Source: Streptomyces lydicus (GTDB lineage Bacteria > Actinomycetota > Actinomycetes > Streptomycetales > Streptomycetaceae). Taken from it: a stretch of 64,000 nucleotides of DNA. The notes beneath the pieces were generated by a model. That model was not told the origin of the DNA. It worked only from the letters and a program-made list of their open reading frames with translations, and did not search any database. The position numbers and the translations under genes are program-made. Below are positions 47,467 to 56,140 of the stretch, one piece after another (within the stretch, counting starts at the first letter, position 1; each line of letters opens with the position of its first letter). The DNA lies in assembly GCF_001729485.1 (NCBI RefSeq), contig NZ_CP017157.1, forward strand, positions 6,634,001 through 6,698,000. Direction: 5' to 3'.

Positions 47467-48629
47467 ATCGACTCCTTGAGAGGGGTGTTGGGGTAGGTGG
47501 CGCCGGGGTGGCCGGCCAGCGCCAGCGCCTTGGCGGCGAGCAGGTCGGCGGCCCGGGCGTGGGTGCCGGGGTCGGCGGCCCGCGCCATGGCGGCGAGCCG
47601 GCCGGGGTCGGCCAGCAGCGGGGTGATCAGCGCGTCCAGCGCCCGGGCCGAGGTCTCGGCGTCGGGCAGCAGCAGCGCCGCGCCGGCGTCGGAGAGCACC
47701 CGCGCGTTGTGCGTCTGGTGGTCGCCGGGCGCGTGCGGATACGGCACCAGGACGGCCGGCATCCCGATCGTGGCCAGCTCGGCGACGGTCGCCGAACCGG
47801 CCCGGCACACCACCAGATCGGCCGCGGCGTACGCCAGGTCCATCCGGTCCAGGTACGGCACGGCCTCGGCGACGGCCGCGCCCCCGTTGGCCGCCAGCCG
47901 GGCCCGGGTCTCCTCCAGGGCCGCCGGGCCGGTCTTGATCAGCAGGCGCAGGTCCGGCCGCGCCCGGTGGCAGCCCGCGAGGCCCACGGCCGCCTCGGTC
48001 AGCCGGGCGGCGCCCAGGCTCCCGCCGTTGAACAGCACCAGCCGCGCCCCGTCCGGGACGCCCAGCGCCCGCCGGGCGGCCGGCCGCAGTGCCGCCCGGT
48101 CCAGCTGGGCCAGCGGTCCGACCAGCGGCATCCCCACCGTCTCGGCCCGCTCGCCGCCGGTCAGGTGCGCCCGGCTGCGGTCGAAGGCGAGGGCGAGGTG
48201 CGGGGTGAGCCGGGCCGCGAACTTGTTGGCCCGGCCGGGGACCGCGTTGGACTCGTGGACCAGGCTCGGCAGCCCGGCCAGCCGCGCCCCGACGATCACC
48301 GGGGCGCTCGGATAACCGCCCATCCCGACCGCCACCTGGGCGCCCTGTTCCTTGAGGATCGCCCGGCACTGGGCGCCCGAGCGCAGCAGCGCGGCCGGCA
48401 GCAGATAGCGTCGGGCGCCGAGCGAGGGGTCGAAGGGGATCATGTCGACGGTGTGCAGCCGGTATCCGGCCTGCGGGATCAGCCGCGTCTCCAGTCCGCG
48501 TGCGGTCCCCACGAAGGAGATCACCGCATCGGGCGCGGCCCGGCGGAGCGCGTCGGCGAGGGCGAGACCGGGATAGATGTGGCCGCCGGTGCCGCCCGCA
48601 CCGATCACGACCGAGAGTGGTGTGCGCAT
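47463..48629 (-). CDS. MurG-like glycosyltransferase (second MurG)
   Basis: A 388-residue GT28 enzyme. N-terminal GAGGTGGHIYPGLALADAL, VHESNAVPGRANKFA, LVLFNGGSLGA and UDP-GlcNAc site RAGSATVAELATIGMPAVLVPYPHAPGDHQT match UDP-GlcNAc:lipid I transferases. It is outside any division and cell-wall cluster, so it is probably a paralogue of the housekeeping murG, assumed to be elsewhere in the genome. Start ATG 48629; GTG 48638 would add three residues. Coupled to the LegB-like gene and divergent from a two-component system, suggesting a regulated role in envelope glycan assembly. Confidence 0.9.
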   Translation of the reverse strand: MRTPLSVVIGAGGTGGHIYPGLALADALRRAAPDAVISFVGTARGLETRLIPQAGYRLHTVDMIPFDPSLGARRYLLPAALLRSGAQCRAILKEQGAQVAVGMGGYPSAPVIVGARLAGLPSLVHESNAVPGRANKFAARLTPHLALAFDRSRAHLTGGERAETVGMPLVGPLAQLDRAALRPAARRALGVPDGARLVLFNGGSLGAARLTEAAVGLAGCHRARPDLRLLIKTGPAALEETRARLAANGGAAVAEAVPYLDRMDLAYAAADLVVCRAGSATVAELATIGMPAVLVPYPHAPGDHQTHNARVLSDAGAALLLPDAETSARALDALITPLLADPGRLAAMARAADPGTHARAADLLAAKALALAGHPGATYPNTPLKESI

Positions 48630-48652
48630 GGCCGCCACGCTCGCGATACGCC

Positions 48653-48669
48653 CTAAGAACGTTCTAAGA
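48653..48669. promoter_or_regulatory. Direct repeat CTAAGA, 11-bp spacing (OmpR-type site)
   Basis: CTAAGA at 48653-48658 and 48664-48669, spaced 11 bp so both face the same side of the helix, as OmpR/PhoB-type regulators require. The 57-bp space between the divergent MurG-like and regulator starts contains it, so one site could control both directions. Confidence 0.65.
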
Positions 48670-48686
48670 GAGGTGTTTGGCAGCCT

Positions 48687-49421
48687 ATGTCCATGCCACA
48701 GCCCCTGCCGCCCGCGCCGCACAGCGCCCCGGCCGCCAAGATCCTCGTCGTCGACGACGAACCGGAGGTGCGCGCCGCCGTCGAGGACGGCCTGGCCGTG
48801 GAGGGCTACGCGGTGCGCGGTGCGGCCGACGGCCTGGCCGCCCTCTCGGAGGTCGCCGCCTGGCAGCCGGACGCCCTCGTGCTGGACGTGATGATGCCCG
48901 TCCTGGACGGGCTGGCGGTCTGCCGCCGGCTGCGCGCGCTGGACGACCGCACGCCCATCCTCGTACTGACCGCGCTGGACTCGGTCAGCGAACGGGTCGA
49001 CGGGCTGGACGCGGGCGCCGACGACTATCTGGTCAAGCCGTTCGCGCTGGACGAGCTGGTGGCCCGGATCCGGGCCCTGCTGCGGCGCGCCTCGGCGGTC
49101 GCCGTGGAGGACGCCCGGCTCTCCTTCGACGACCTGGTCGTCGATCCGGTGACCCGCAGCGGCCACCGGGCGGGCCGCCCGCTGGAGTTCAGCCGCACCG
49201 AATGGGCGCTGCTGGAACTGCTGTTGCTGCACCCGGGGCAGGTGCTCCCGCGGGAGATGATCCTGGAGCGGGTCTGGGGCCGCGACTTCGGCCCGGACTC
49301 CAACTCACTGGCCGTCTACATCGGTTACCTCCGCCGGAAACTGGAGGCGGGCGGCGAGTCCCGGCTGGTCCACACCGTGCACGGCGTCGGCTACCGCCTC
49401 GGCCACGCGGAGGGCCGGTGA
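48687..49421 (+). CDS. OmpR-family response regulator
   Basis: A 244-residue regulator: receiver domain with VVDDEP pocket, phospho-acceptor Asp in LVLDVMMPVLDG and DDYLVKPFALDEL, then a winged-helix domain (FSRTEWALLELLLLHPGQVLPREMILERVWG; SLAVYIGYLRRKLE; VHTVHGVGYRL). ATG 48687 and ATG 48693 are both possible; no strong ribosome site. Its stop overlaps the kinase start (GTGA). Divergent from the MurG-like operon, its likely target. Confidence 0.95.
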   Translation: MSMPQPLPPAPHSAPAAKILVVDDEPEVRAAVEDGLAVEGYAVRGAADGLAALSEVAAWQPDALVLDVMMPVLDGLAVCRRLRALDDRTPILVLTALDSVSERVDGLDAGADDYLVKPFALDELVARIRALLRRASAVAVEDARLSFDDLVVDPVTRSGHRAGRPLEFSRTEWALLELLLLHPGQVLPREMILERVWGRDFGPDSNSLAVYIGYLRRKLEAGGESRLVHTVHGVGYRLGHAEGR

Positions 49422-50818
49422 CCGGCCACCGCGGCCTGGGCGCCCGCTGGCGCCGCCGCCGGCCGCTGCGGACCCGGCTCGCGCTGACCGCCTCCGCCGC
49501 GGTGGCGCTGGTGGCCGTCGGCGTCTGCGCCGCGGCCTTCGTCATCATCAGCTACCAGATGACCCGCCAGCTCGAACTCGACCTCGCCCAGACGGCCACC
49601 CAGCGCCTCCAGCAGACCCGCGACTGGGGCCCGACCGCCAGCGACGCCTCCTGCCGCTACCAGGCCGTGCCCTGCGTGCAGATCGTCCCCGCCGACCCGG
49701 CGCGGGACCCGCGCGGCGGCTACCGCGCCCTGCCGGTCACCACCGCCACCCGCGAGGTCGCCGACGGCCGCCGCACCGCGTACTACAGCGAGCTCACGGT
49801 CGCCGGGCAGCCCGTCCGGATGTACACCACCCGCTTCCCCGGCCGGCACCAGGCGCTCCAGGTGGCGCTCCGTTCGGACACCGTCGAGCGCGGCGTGCGG
49901 CACGCCGCCTGGGCACTGTCCGCGGTGGGCGCCGCCGGTGTCCTGCTGGCCGGCGCGCTCGGCTACTGGGTCTCCCGTACGGGCCTGGCGCCGGTCGCCC
50001 GGCTCACCGCCACCGCCGAGCGCATCGCCGCCACCCGCGACGCCCGGCACCGCATCGAGCTGCCGGCCGGGCCGCCGGCCCGCGAGGACGAGGTCACCCG
50101 GCTCGCCGCCAGCTTCAACGCCATGCTCGGCGAGCTGGAGGAGTCCGTCACCGCCCGGCGCCGGCTGGTCGCCGACGCCTCGCACGAGCTGCGCACCCCG
50201 CTGACCGCGCTGCGGACCAACGCCGAACTCCTCGCCCGGGCCGACCGGCTGACCGACGCCCAGCGGGACCGTGCCGCCGCGGCCCTGGGCCGGCAGCTCC
50301 GGGAGGTCACCACCCTGGTCAACGACCTCATCGAACTCGCCCGGGACGAGGAGCCCCGGCCGCTGGTCGAGCAGGTGCGCCCGGCCGCCCTGCTGGCACA
50401 CGCGGTGGGCGCGGCCCGCGGGCACTGGCCGGAGATCACCTTCACCTCGGACGTGGACCCGGACGCCACCGCACTCACCGTCCCCGGTGTCCCCGCCCGC
50501 CTGACCCGGCTGCTGACCAACCTGCTCGACAACGCCGCCAAGTTCTCCCCGCCCGGCGGCCCGGTGGACACCGAACTCCGGCTGGTTTCGGACGAGTTGC
50601 ACCTGACGGTCCGGGACCACGGCCCCGGTATCGCCCCCGGGGACCTCCCCCACGTCTTCGACCGCTTCTACCGCGCCGAAGCGGCCCGTGCGCTGCCCGG
50701 CTCGGGTCTGGGCCTCGCCATGGCCCGCCAGATCGCCCGGGCGCACGGCGCGGAACTCACCGCGGAGGCCGCGCCGGGCGGCGGGGCGCTCTTCCGGCTG
50801 CGGATCCCGGCGCACTGA
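49418..50818 (+). CDS. Sensor histidine kinase (HisKA, HAMP)
   Basis: A 466-residue kinase of MprB/CutS layout: first helix (TASAAVALVAVGVCAAAFVII), extracytoplasmic sensor of about 130 residues with a Cys pair (DASCRYQAVPCVQIV), second helix (AAWALSAVGAAGVLLAGALGYWV), HAMP, phospho-accepting His256 in DASHELRTPL, then HATPase (TNLLDNAAKFSPPGG; VRDHGPGI; GSGLGLAMARQI). Coupled to the OmpR-type regulator. Probably senses envelope or lipid II state given the MurG neighbour, which is inference. Confidence 0.95.
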   Translation: MTGHRGLGARWRRRRPLRTRLALTASAAVALVAVGVCAAAFVIISYQMTRQLELDLAQTATQRLQQTRDWGPTASDASCRYQAVPCVQIVPADPARDPRGGYRALPVTTATREVADGRRTAYYSELTVAGQPVRMYTTRFPGRHQALQVALRSDTVERGVRHAAWALSAVGAAGVLLAGALGYWVSRTGLAPVARLTATAERIAATRDARHRIELPAGPPAREDEVTRLAASFNAMLGELEESVTARRRLVADASHELRTPLTALRTNAELLARADRLTDAQRDRAAAALGRQLREVTTLVNDLIELARDEEPRPLVEQVRPAALLAHAVGAARGHWPEITFTSDVDPDATALTVPGVPARLTRLLTNLLDNAAKFSPPGGPVDTELRLVSDELHLTVRDHGPGIAPGDLPHVFDRFYRAEAARALPGSGLGLAMARQIARAHGAELTAEAAPGGGALFRLRIPAH

Positions 50819-50884
50819 GGCGCCCCCGGCGCGGAACGGGGCGCACCCCGCCCGCACCGGGGGCGTCCGGCCGGTCGCGCGGCC

Positions 50885-52585
50885 TCAGAAGCCGGCCGGC
50901 TCCGTGTAGATCCCCCATTCGTCGCGCAGCGCCCCGCAGATCTCCCCCAGGGTCGCCTCGGCCCGTACGGCCTCCAGCATCGGCTCGATCATGTTGCCGC
51001 CGTCCCGCGCCGCGGCCAGCATCTGCTTGAGCGCGGCGGTCACCCGGGCGTCGTCGCGACGCGCCTTGCGCTCGGCGAGGGCCCGCACCTGCTCGCGTTC
51101 GACCTCGTGGCTGACCCGGAGGATCTCCAGGTCGCCGGTGACCGAACCGTGGTGGCAGTTGACGCCGACGACCCGCTTGTCGCCCTTTTCCAGCGCCTGC
51201 TGGTACTGGAAGGCGGACTCGGCGATCTCACCGGTGAACCAGCCGTCCTCGATGCCGCGCAGGATGCCCGACGTCATCGGGCCGATCGGGTGCTGCCCGT
51301 CCGGCACCGCCCGTGCGCCGCGCTCCTTGATCCGGTCGAAGATCTTCTCGGCGTCCGCCTCGATGCGGTCCGTCAGCTGCTCGACGAACCACGAACCGCC
51401 CAGCGGGTCGGCGACGTTGGCGACGCCGGTCTCCTCCATCAGCACCTGCTGGGTGCGCAGCGCGATCTCCGCGGCCTGCTCGCTGGGCAGCGCGAGGGTC
51501 TCGTCCAGGGCGTTGGTGTGCAGCGAGTTGGTGCCGCCCAGCACCGCCGCGAGTGCCTCCACCGCGGTCCGCACGACGTTGTTGTACGGCTGCTGGGCGG
51601 TCAGTGAGACGCCGGCGGTCTGCGTGTGGAAGCGCAGCCACTGCGCCTTCTCGCTCGTGGCGCCGTACACGTCGCGCATCCAGCGGGCCCAGATCCTGCG
51701 GGCCGCCCGGAACTTGGCGATCTCCTCGAAGAAGTCGACGTGCGCGTCGAAGAAGAAGGACAGGCCGGGGGCGAAGGAGTTGACGTCCAGGCCGCGGCTG
51801 AGGCCCAGTTCCACATAGCCGAAGCCGTCCGCGAGGGTGTACGCCAGCTCCTGCGCGGCGGTGGCCCCGGCTTCCCGGATGTGGTAGCCGGAGACCGACA
51901 GCGGCTTGTACGCGGGGATGCCGCGCGCGCAGTGCTCCATCAGGTCGCCGATGAGCCGCAGGTGCGGCTCGGGCTGGAAGAGCCACTCCTTCTGGGCGAT
52001 GTACTCCTTGAAGATGTCCGTCTGGAGCGTGCCGTTCAGCACGCCGGGGTCGACGCCCTGCCGCTCGGCGGCGACGAGGTACATGCAGAAGACGGGGACG
52101 GCCGGCCCGGAGATCGTCATGGAGGTCGTGACGTCGCCCAGCGGGATGTCCTTGAAGAGGACCTCCATGTCGGCCGCGGAGTCGATCGCGACGCCGCAGT
52201 GCCCGACCTCGCCCAGCGAGCGCGGGTCGTCGGAGTCGCGGCCCATGAGGGTCGGCATGTCGAAGGCGACGGACAGGCCGCCGCCGCCCGCCTTGAGGAT
52301 CATCTTGTAGCGCTCGTTGGTCTGCTCGGCGTTGCCGAAGCCGGCGAACTGGCGGATCGTCCACGTCCGCCCCCGGTAGCCGGTGGGATACAGGCCCCGC
52401 GTGTACGGGAACTCGCCCGGCCAGCCGATCCGCTCGAACCCCTCGTAGGTGTCCCCGGGGCGGGGCCCGTACGCCGGCTCGACGGGGTCGCCCGAGAGCG
52501 TGGTGAAGTCCGCGTCCCGCTTCCGGGCAGAGTCGTACCGAGCCTGCCAGCGACGGCGGCCTTCCTCAATCGCTTCAGCGTCCAT
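50885..52585 (-). CDS. icmA: Isobutyryl-CoA mutase large subunit
   Basis: A 566-residue B12-dependent acyl-CoA mutase large subunit, the exact length of known IcmA. Residue 80 is Phe ([10 protein letters not shown]) and residue 198 is Gln (IAQKEW), the pair that distinguishes isobutyryl-CoA/n-butyryl-CoA mutase from methylmalonyl-CoA mutase (Tyr and Arg). There is no cobalamin-binding domain, so it needs a separate small subunit, absent from the window. It links valine breakdown and butyryl-CoA supply. Start ATG 52585 gives the IcmA N terminus [17 protein letters not shown]; no ribosome site is visible. A perfect 18-bp palindrome lies 12 bp upstream. Confidence 0.95.
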   Translation of the reverse strand: MDAEAIEEGRRRWQARYDSARKRDADFTTLSGDPVEPAYGPRPGDTYEGFERIGWPGEFPYTRGLYPTGYRGRTWTIRQFAGFGNAEQTNERYKMILKAGGGGLSVAFDMPTLMGRDSDDPRSLGEVGHCGVAIDSAADMEVLFKDIPLGDVTTSMTISGPAVPVFCMYLVAAERQGVDPGVLNGTLQTDIFKEYIAQKEWLFQPEPHLRLIGDLMEHCARGIPAYKPLSVSGYHIREAGATAAQELAYTLADGFGYVELGLSRGLDVNSFAPGLSFFFDAHVDFFEEIAKFRAARRIWARWMRDVYGATSEKAQWLRFHTQTAGVSLTAQQPYNNVVRTAVEALAAVLGGTNSLHTNALDETLALPSEQAAEIALRTQQVLMEETGVANVADPLGGSWFVEQLTDRIEADAEKIFDRIKERGARAVPDGQHPIGPMTSGILRGIEDGWFTGEIAESAFQYQQALEKGDKRVVGVNCHHGSVTGDLEILRVSHEVEREQVRALAERKARRDDARVTAALKQMLAAARDGGNMIEPMLEAVRAEATLGEICGALRDEWGIYTEPAGF

Positions 52586-52596
52586 ACTGTCGAATT

Positions 52597-52614
52597 TACT
52601 AGGACGTCCTAGTA
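52597..52614. promoter_or_regulatory. Perfect 18-bp palindrome upstream of icmA
   Basis: TACTAGGACGTCCTAGTA is perfectly symmetric and ends 11 bp before the icmA start codon, where a bound repressor would block initiation. A candidate operator for a TetR/MarR/GntR-type regulator; the MarR gene at 53183 is the nearest candidate. Confidence 0.7.
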
Positions 52615-52761
52615 GTTGTCGACGGGAGAAGGCCATGAGTCGTAGGGCATTACGGTGCGTAAGGGGTGAAGCGGCCGACGTACCGAGGGCCGGAAACGCA
52701 GCGGCGCCCGTCCCCGGCGGGGAACGGGCGCGACGTCACGAGGTGCGACGGACGGCCGGCG

Positions 52762-53094
52762 TCAGACCTTGACCGGCTCCGCGGCGTCACCGGCGAGCAG
52801 CGGCTCGACCTCCCGCACCACCTGGCGCTCCACGAAGAAGGCGGCGGTCGGGATCGTGCCCGCGACCAGCACCCACAGCAGCTTGCCGAACGGCCACTTG
52901 GCCTTGGAGCCCAGGTCGAAGGCGAAGACCAGGTAGATGATGTAGAGCACGCCGTGGACCTGCGAGACGACCAGGGTGAGGTCCTTGCCCATCCCGAAGC
53001 CGTACTTGAAGATCATGCACGTGCAGAGCACCAGCAGCATCACGGCGGTGATGTAGGCCATCGCCCGGTATCGGGTCAGGACGCTTCGCTTCAT
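52762..53094 (-). CDS. DUF3817 membrane protein
   Basis: A 110-residue membrane protein with three hydrophobic segments (AYITAVMLLVLCTCMIFKYGFG; VSQVHGVLYIIYLVFAFDLG; LLWVLVAGTIPTAAFF) and a basic loop KAKWP. DUF3817 proteins are about this size and have no known function. I use ATG 53094 (MKRSVLTRYRAMA); a GTG 13 codons earlier is possible. A paralogue with the same HGxLxxxYxxxxxD and K-WP layout is at 56809. Confidence 0.85.
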   Translation of the reverse strand: MKRSVLTRYRAMAYITAVMLLVLCTCMIFKYGFGMGKDLTLVVSQVHGVLYIIYLVFAFDLGSKAKWPFGKLLWVLVAGTIPTAAFFVERQVVREVEPLLAGDAAEPVKV

Positions 53095-53182
53095 GCCCCA
53101 GAGCGTAACCACCCGTTCCGGGGCGATCTTCACCGCCCCCCGCGGACACCGGACCGCCGCCGGAGCCCGGGCGCGCCGCCCG

Positions 53183-53692
53183 CTACTCCTCCTCGAAGTC
53201 CGCGGCGGCCACCCGCAGCGGCCGCAGCATCGCGAAGATCTCGCCGCACTCCTCGGCGTCGTACGCGCCCAGCCCGAAGTCCATCGCCATCAGGTCCCGG
53301 GTCGCGGCGTCGCACACCTCCCGGCCCTTGTCGGTGATCGAGGCGAGCGTGCCCCGCCCGTCGTTCGGGTTGGGCCGCTTGGCGACCAGACCGGACCTCA
53401 CCAGACGGTCGACGGTGTTGGTGACCGAGGTCGGGTGCACCATCAGCCGCTCGCCGATCTTCGACATCGGCAGCTCACCGGCCTTGGAGAAGGTCAGCAG
53501 CACCAGCGCCTCGTAGCGCGCGAAGGTCAGCCCGTAGGGCTTGACCACCGCGTCCACCTCGGACAGCAGGATCTGGTGGGCGCGCATGATCGAGGTGATC
53601 GCGGCCATCGACGGCACGGCACCCCATCGCTGCCGCCACAGTTCGTCGGCGCGGGCGATGGGATCGAAAGCAAGGCTGAGCGGCTTCGACAC
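53183..53692 (-). CDS. MarR-family transcriptional regulator
   Basis: A 169-residue regulator: N-terminal dimerisation helices (MAAITSIMRAHQILLSEVDAVVKPYGLTFARYEALVLL), helix-turn-helix (LPMSKIGERLMVHPTSVTNTVDRLVRSGLV) and wing (RPNPNDGRGTLASITDKG). It sits with icmA and DUF3817 on the same strand, 89 bp before the DUF3817 gene. Possibly a regulator of this acyl-CoA locus, which is inference. Confidence 0.94.
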   Translation of the reverse strand: MSKPLSLAFDPIARADELWRQRWGAVPSMAAITSIMRAHQILLSEVDAVVKPYGLTFARYEALVLLTFSKAGELPMSKIGERLMVHPTSVTNTVDRLVRSGLVAKRPNPNDGRGTLASITDKGREVCDAATRDLMAMDFGLGAYDAEECGEIFAMLRPLRVAAADFEEE

Positions 53693-53773
53693 GTCTTCGA
53701 CCCTACCCGGCGGTCATATGCTGGTCAGCCCTGTCTCAGTTTTCGGTCGTACGGGGGACCCCGAGTACCGCGG

Positions 53774-55084
53774 TCACCCCGCCTTCCGGGCGCCCGGAGC
53801 GGCCCCGGAACGCCGCACCTCCGCGAGCACCGCCAGCACGCAGACCGTCCCCACCACCCCCGCCGCCGGCATCACCACCCGCAGCGGCGCCAGCTCCGCC
53901 GCGGCCCCGGCCGCCCCCATGGCCAGGCCCATCACCGTCATCCGCCCGGCCTGCGTCACCGTCATCGCCTGCCCCAGCAGCCGCTCGGGGACGGCGGCGA
54001 CCAGCCACCGGTCGACCCCGAAGTTGTACGAGATCCCGGTGCCGGTCAGCACCAGCAGCACCACCGCCCAGCCCAGCGACGGCTCGAAGGCGAAGCCGAG
54101 CGAGGGCAGCACCGCGAAGACGCCCATCGGGAAGGTGAGCCGGGCCCGTGCCGCCGGGCCGAGGAACGCGCCGACCAGGCTCTCGGCGGTCACCGCGCCC
54201 AGCGGCATGCTGCACATCAGCAGCCCCGCGCCGGCCGGACCGACGCCGAGCCGGCCCGCGTAGGCGATCAGCAGCGCCTCCGGGACCACGACGAACGCCG
54301 GCGGCAGCCAGCTCAGCAGCAGCAGCGCGCGCACCCCGCGGTCGGCCAGCAGCCGCCGGACGCCGCCCAGCGAGGCGCCCAGCAGCGCCGCACCGCCCCG
54401 CACCCGCCCGGCGGCGTCCCGCGCGGGCCGGGCGCGGGTGCCCAGCCGCAGCAGCACCCCCGAGCCGAGGAACGTCCCCGCGGTGATCGCGAGCACCGCA
54501 CCGGGGGACGCGGCGGCCAGCAGCAGCCCGCCGGCCCCGAACCCCGCCAGCTGGGCGCCCTGATTGACGATGCGGATCACCGAGCGCCCCAGCACGAACA
54601 GCTCACCCTCGCCGAGGACGTCCCCCAGCGTCGCGGCGCGGGTCCCGGCGAAGACCGGCGCGACGGCGGCGATCACACAGCGCAGGGCGAGCAGCACCGC
54701 CACCGGCGTGCCGGGCACGGCCATGCACCCGGCGGCCGGTGCGCACAGCAGGTCGCAGACCACCAGCACCCGGCGGGCCGGGTAGCGGTCGGCGACGGCC
54801 GACAGCAGGGTGCCGCCCACGACGTACGGGAGCAGGCCCAGCGCGAAGGTCAGTGCGCTGAGCAGCGGGGAGTCGGTGAGCCGGAAGACCAGCACGGACA
54901 GCGCGATCTCGCAGACGACCACGCCGAGCGAGGAGAGCAGGTGGGCGGCGAAGACGTACCGGAACTCGGCGACGGCGAAGACGGCGCGGTAGCCGGGCGC
55001 ACGCACCGGCCCGGCACCGGCGCCCGCCCCGTCAGGGCAGGCGGGAGGACGGCCCGGCGGTACGGGCCCGGTGGTCGCGGACAT
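53774..55084 (-). CDS. MFS transporter
   Basis: A 436-residue major-facilitator exporter with 12 probable helices. After about 35 Pro/Gly/Ala-rich residues it starts with FAVAEFRYVFAAHLLSSLGVVVCEIALSVLVF; the loop-2/3 segment FALGLLPYVVGGTLLSAVADRYPARRVLVV is the MFS signature. The C terminus ends near RSGAAPGARKAG. Divergent from an ArsR-like regulator with a palindromic operator between them, the classic arrangement of a ligand-induced efflux pump. Substrate unknown. Confidence 0.93.
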   Translation of the reverse strand: MSATTGPVPPGRPPACPDGAGAGAGPVRAPGYRAVFAVAEFRYVFAAHLLSSLGVVVCEIALSVLVFRLTDSPLLSALTFALGLLPYVVGGTLLSAVADRYPARRVLVVCDLLCAPAAGCMAVPGTPVAVLLALRCVIAAVAPVFAGTRAATLGDVLGEGELFVLGRSVIRIVNQGAQLAGFGAGGLLLAAASPGAVLAITAGTFLGSGVLLRLGTRARPARDAAGRVRGGAALLGASLGGVRRLLADRGVRALLLLSWLPPAFVVVPEALLIAYAGRLGVGPAGAGLLMCSMPLGAVTAESLVGAFLGPAARARLTFPMGVFAVLPSLGFAFEPSLGWAVVLLVLTGTGISYNFGVDRWLVAAVPERLLGQAMTVTQAGRMTVMGLAMGAAGAAAELAPLRVVMPAAGVVGTVCVLAVLAEVRRSGAAPGARKAG

Positions 55085-55123
55085 GCCGGAAGCCTGCCGG
55101 GCGGCGCCCGCAGCCCCTAGTGT

Positions 55124-55139
55124 TTCGGCTGCAGCCGAA
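55124..55139. promoter_or_regulatory. Perfect 16-bp palindrome between MFS and ArsR-like genes
   Basis: TTCGGCTGCAGCCGAA, in the 74-bp divergent gap, 20 bp before the regulator start and 40 bp before the transporter start. Likely the regulator's operator controlling both genes. Confidence 0.75.
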
Positions 55140-55158
55140 TCCGGGGGAAGGGACGGCC

Positions 55159-56139
55159 GTGCCGCTGCATCTGCACTTCGACGCCGACGACCTGCTCCGC
55201 ATCCGGTTCGCGGTCTCGCCGCTGTGCGAGACCCACGAGGCCGTACGGACCCTGCGCCGCGCCGACCGGCACGGCTACCACACGCCCTGGCTGCGCAGGA
55301 TGCGCGCGACGCTGGCGGGGCTGGACCTGACGCCGCTGTGGCTGTTCATGCCGTCCTCGCCCCCCGGTTACACCCCGGACTTCCTGGGCCGCCCCCCGGA
55401 CACCCCGCTGGCCGACTTCGGCGAGGAGCTGGCGCGACTGCGGGCCACCGACCCGGCCCTGGCCCGCGCCGAGATGGCCAAGTCCCTGGCCTGCACACCC
55501 GGCGGGCCGGAGTCGGCGCGGGGCCGTGCCGCGCTGGCCGACCCGGCGGCCGCGATCCGCGAACTCGCCGAGGTCACCGAGCGGGCCTGGCACGCCCTCC
55601 TCGCCCCGGACTGGCCACGGCTGCGGGCGCTGCTGGAGGCCGAGATCGCCCACCGGTCGCGCCAACTGGCCGCCGGCGGGCTGCGCCGGCTGTTCGCCGA
55701 CCTGCATCCGCGGGTGACCTGGTCCGACGGCACCCTGACGGTCCGTACCCGTACGGACTTCGTCCAGACCCAGGACCTGGCCGGCCGCGGGGTGCTGCTG
55801 CTGCCGAGCATCTTCGTCTGGCCGGACGTGGTGAGCGGCTTCGACCCACCGTGGCAGCCGACCGTCATCTACCCCGCGCGCGGGATCGGCGGCCTGTGGA
55901 GCCCGCCGCGGTCCGGGCCGGCGCTGGCCCGGCTCCTGGGCACCAACCGCGCCGCGGTACTGACCGCGCTCGATGCCCCCTCGACGACGACGGCCCTGGC
56001 CCACCGCCTGCGCCTGGCCCCCTCGTCGGTCTCCGCCCACCTGTCCGTCCTGCGCGACACCGGCCTGCTGACCGCCTCCCGCCACGGCCACGAGGTGCAC
56101 TACGAACGCACCCCCCTGGGCGAGGCGCTGCTGGGTTGA
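55159..56139 (+). CDS. DUF5937/ArsR-type winged-helix regulator
   Basis: A 326-residue regulator from GTG 55159 (MPLHLHFDADDLLRIRF) with GGGGGAAGGGA upstream. Its first 230 residues (ADDLLRIRFAVSPLCETHEAVRTLR; WLFMPSSPPGYTPDFLGRPP) match the DUF5937 effector domain; the last 70 are an ArsR-type winged helix (LDAPSTTTALAHRLRLAPSSVSAHLSVLRDTGLLTASRHGHEVHYERT). Such proteins typically regulate the adjacent MFS pump. It ends just before the large palindrome at 56141. Confidence 0.9.
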   Translation: MPLHLHFDADDLLRIRFAVSPLCETHEAVRTLRRADRHGYHTPWLRRMRATLAGLDLTPLWLFMPSSPPGYTPDFLGRPPDTPLADFGEELARLRATDPALARAEMAKSLACTPGGPESARGRAALADPAAAIRELAEVTERAWHALLAPDWPRLRALLEAEIAHRSRQLAAGGLRRLFADLHPRVTWSDGTLTVRTRTDFVQTQDLAGRGVLLLPSIFVWPDVVSGFDPPWQPTVIYPARGIGGLWSPPRSGPALARLLGTNRAAVLTALDAPSTTTALAHRLRLAPSSVSAHLSVLRDTGLLTASRHGHEVHYERTPLGEALLG

Positions 56140-56140
56140 C

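Noticed and set aside
53093..55120. 675-residue rightward frame across MarR and MFS genes
   Set aside because: Gln/His/Arg-rich antisense translation of two well-supported leftward genes.
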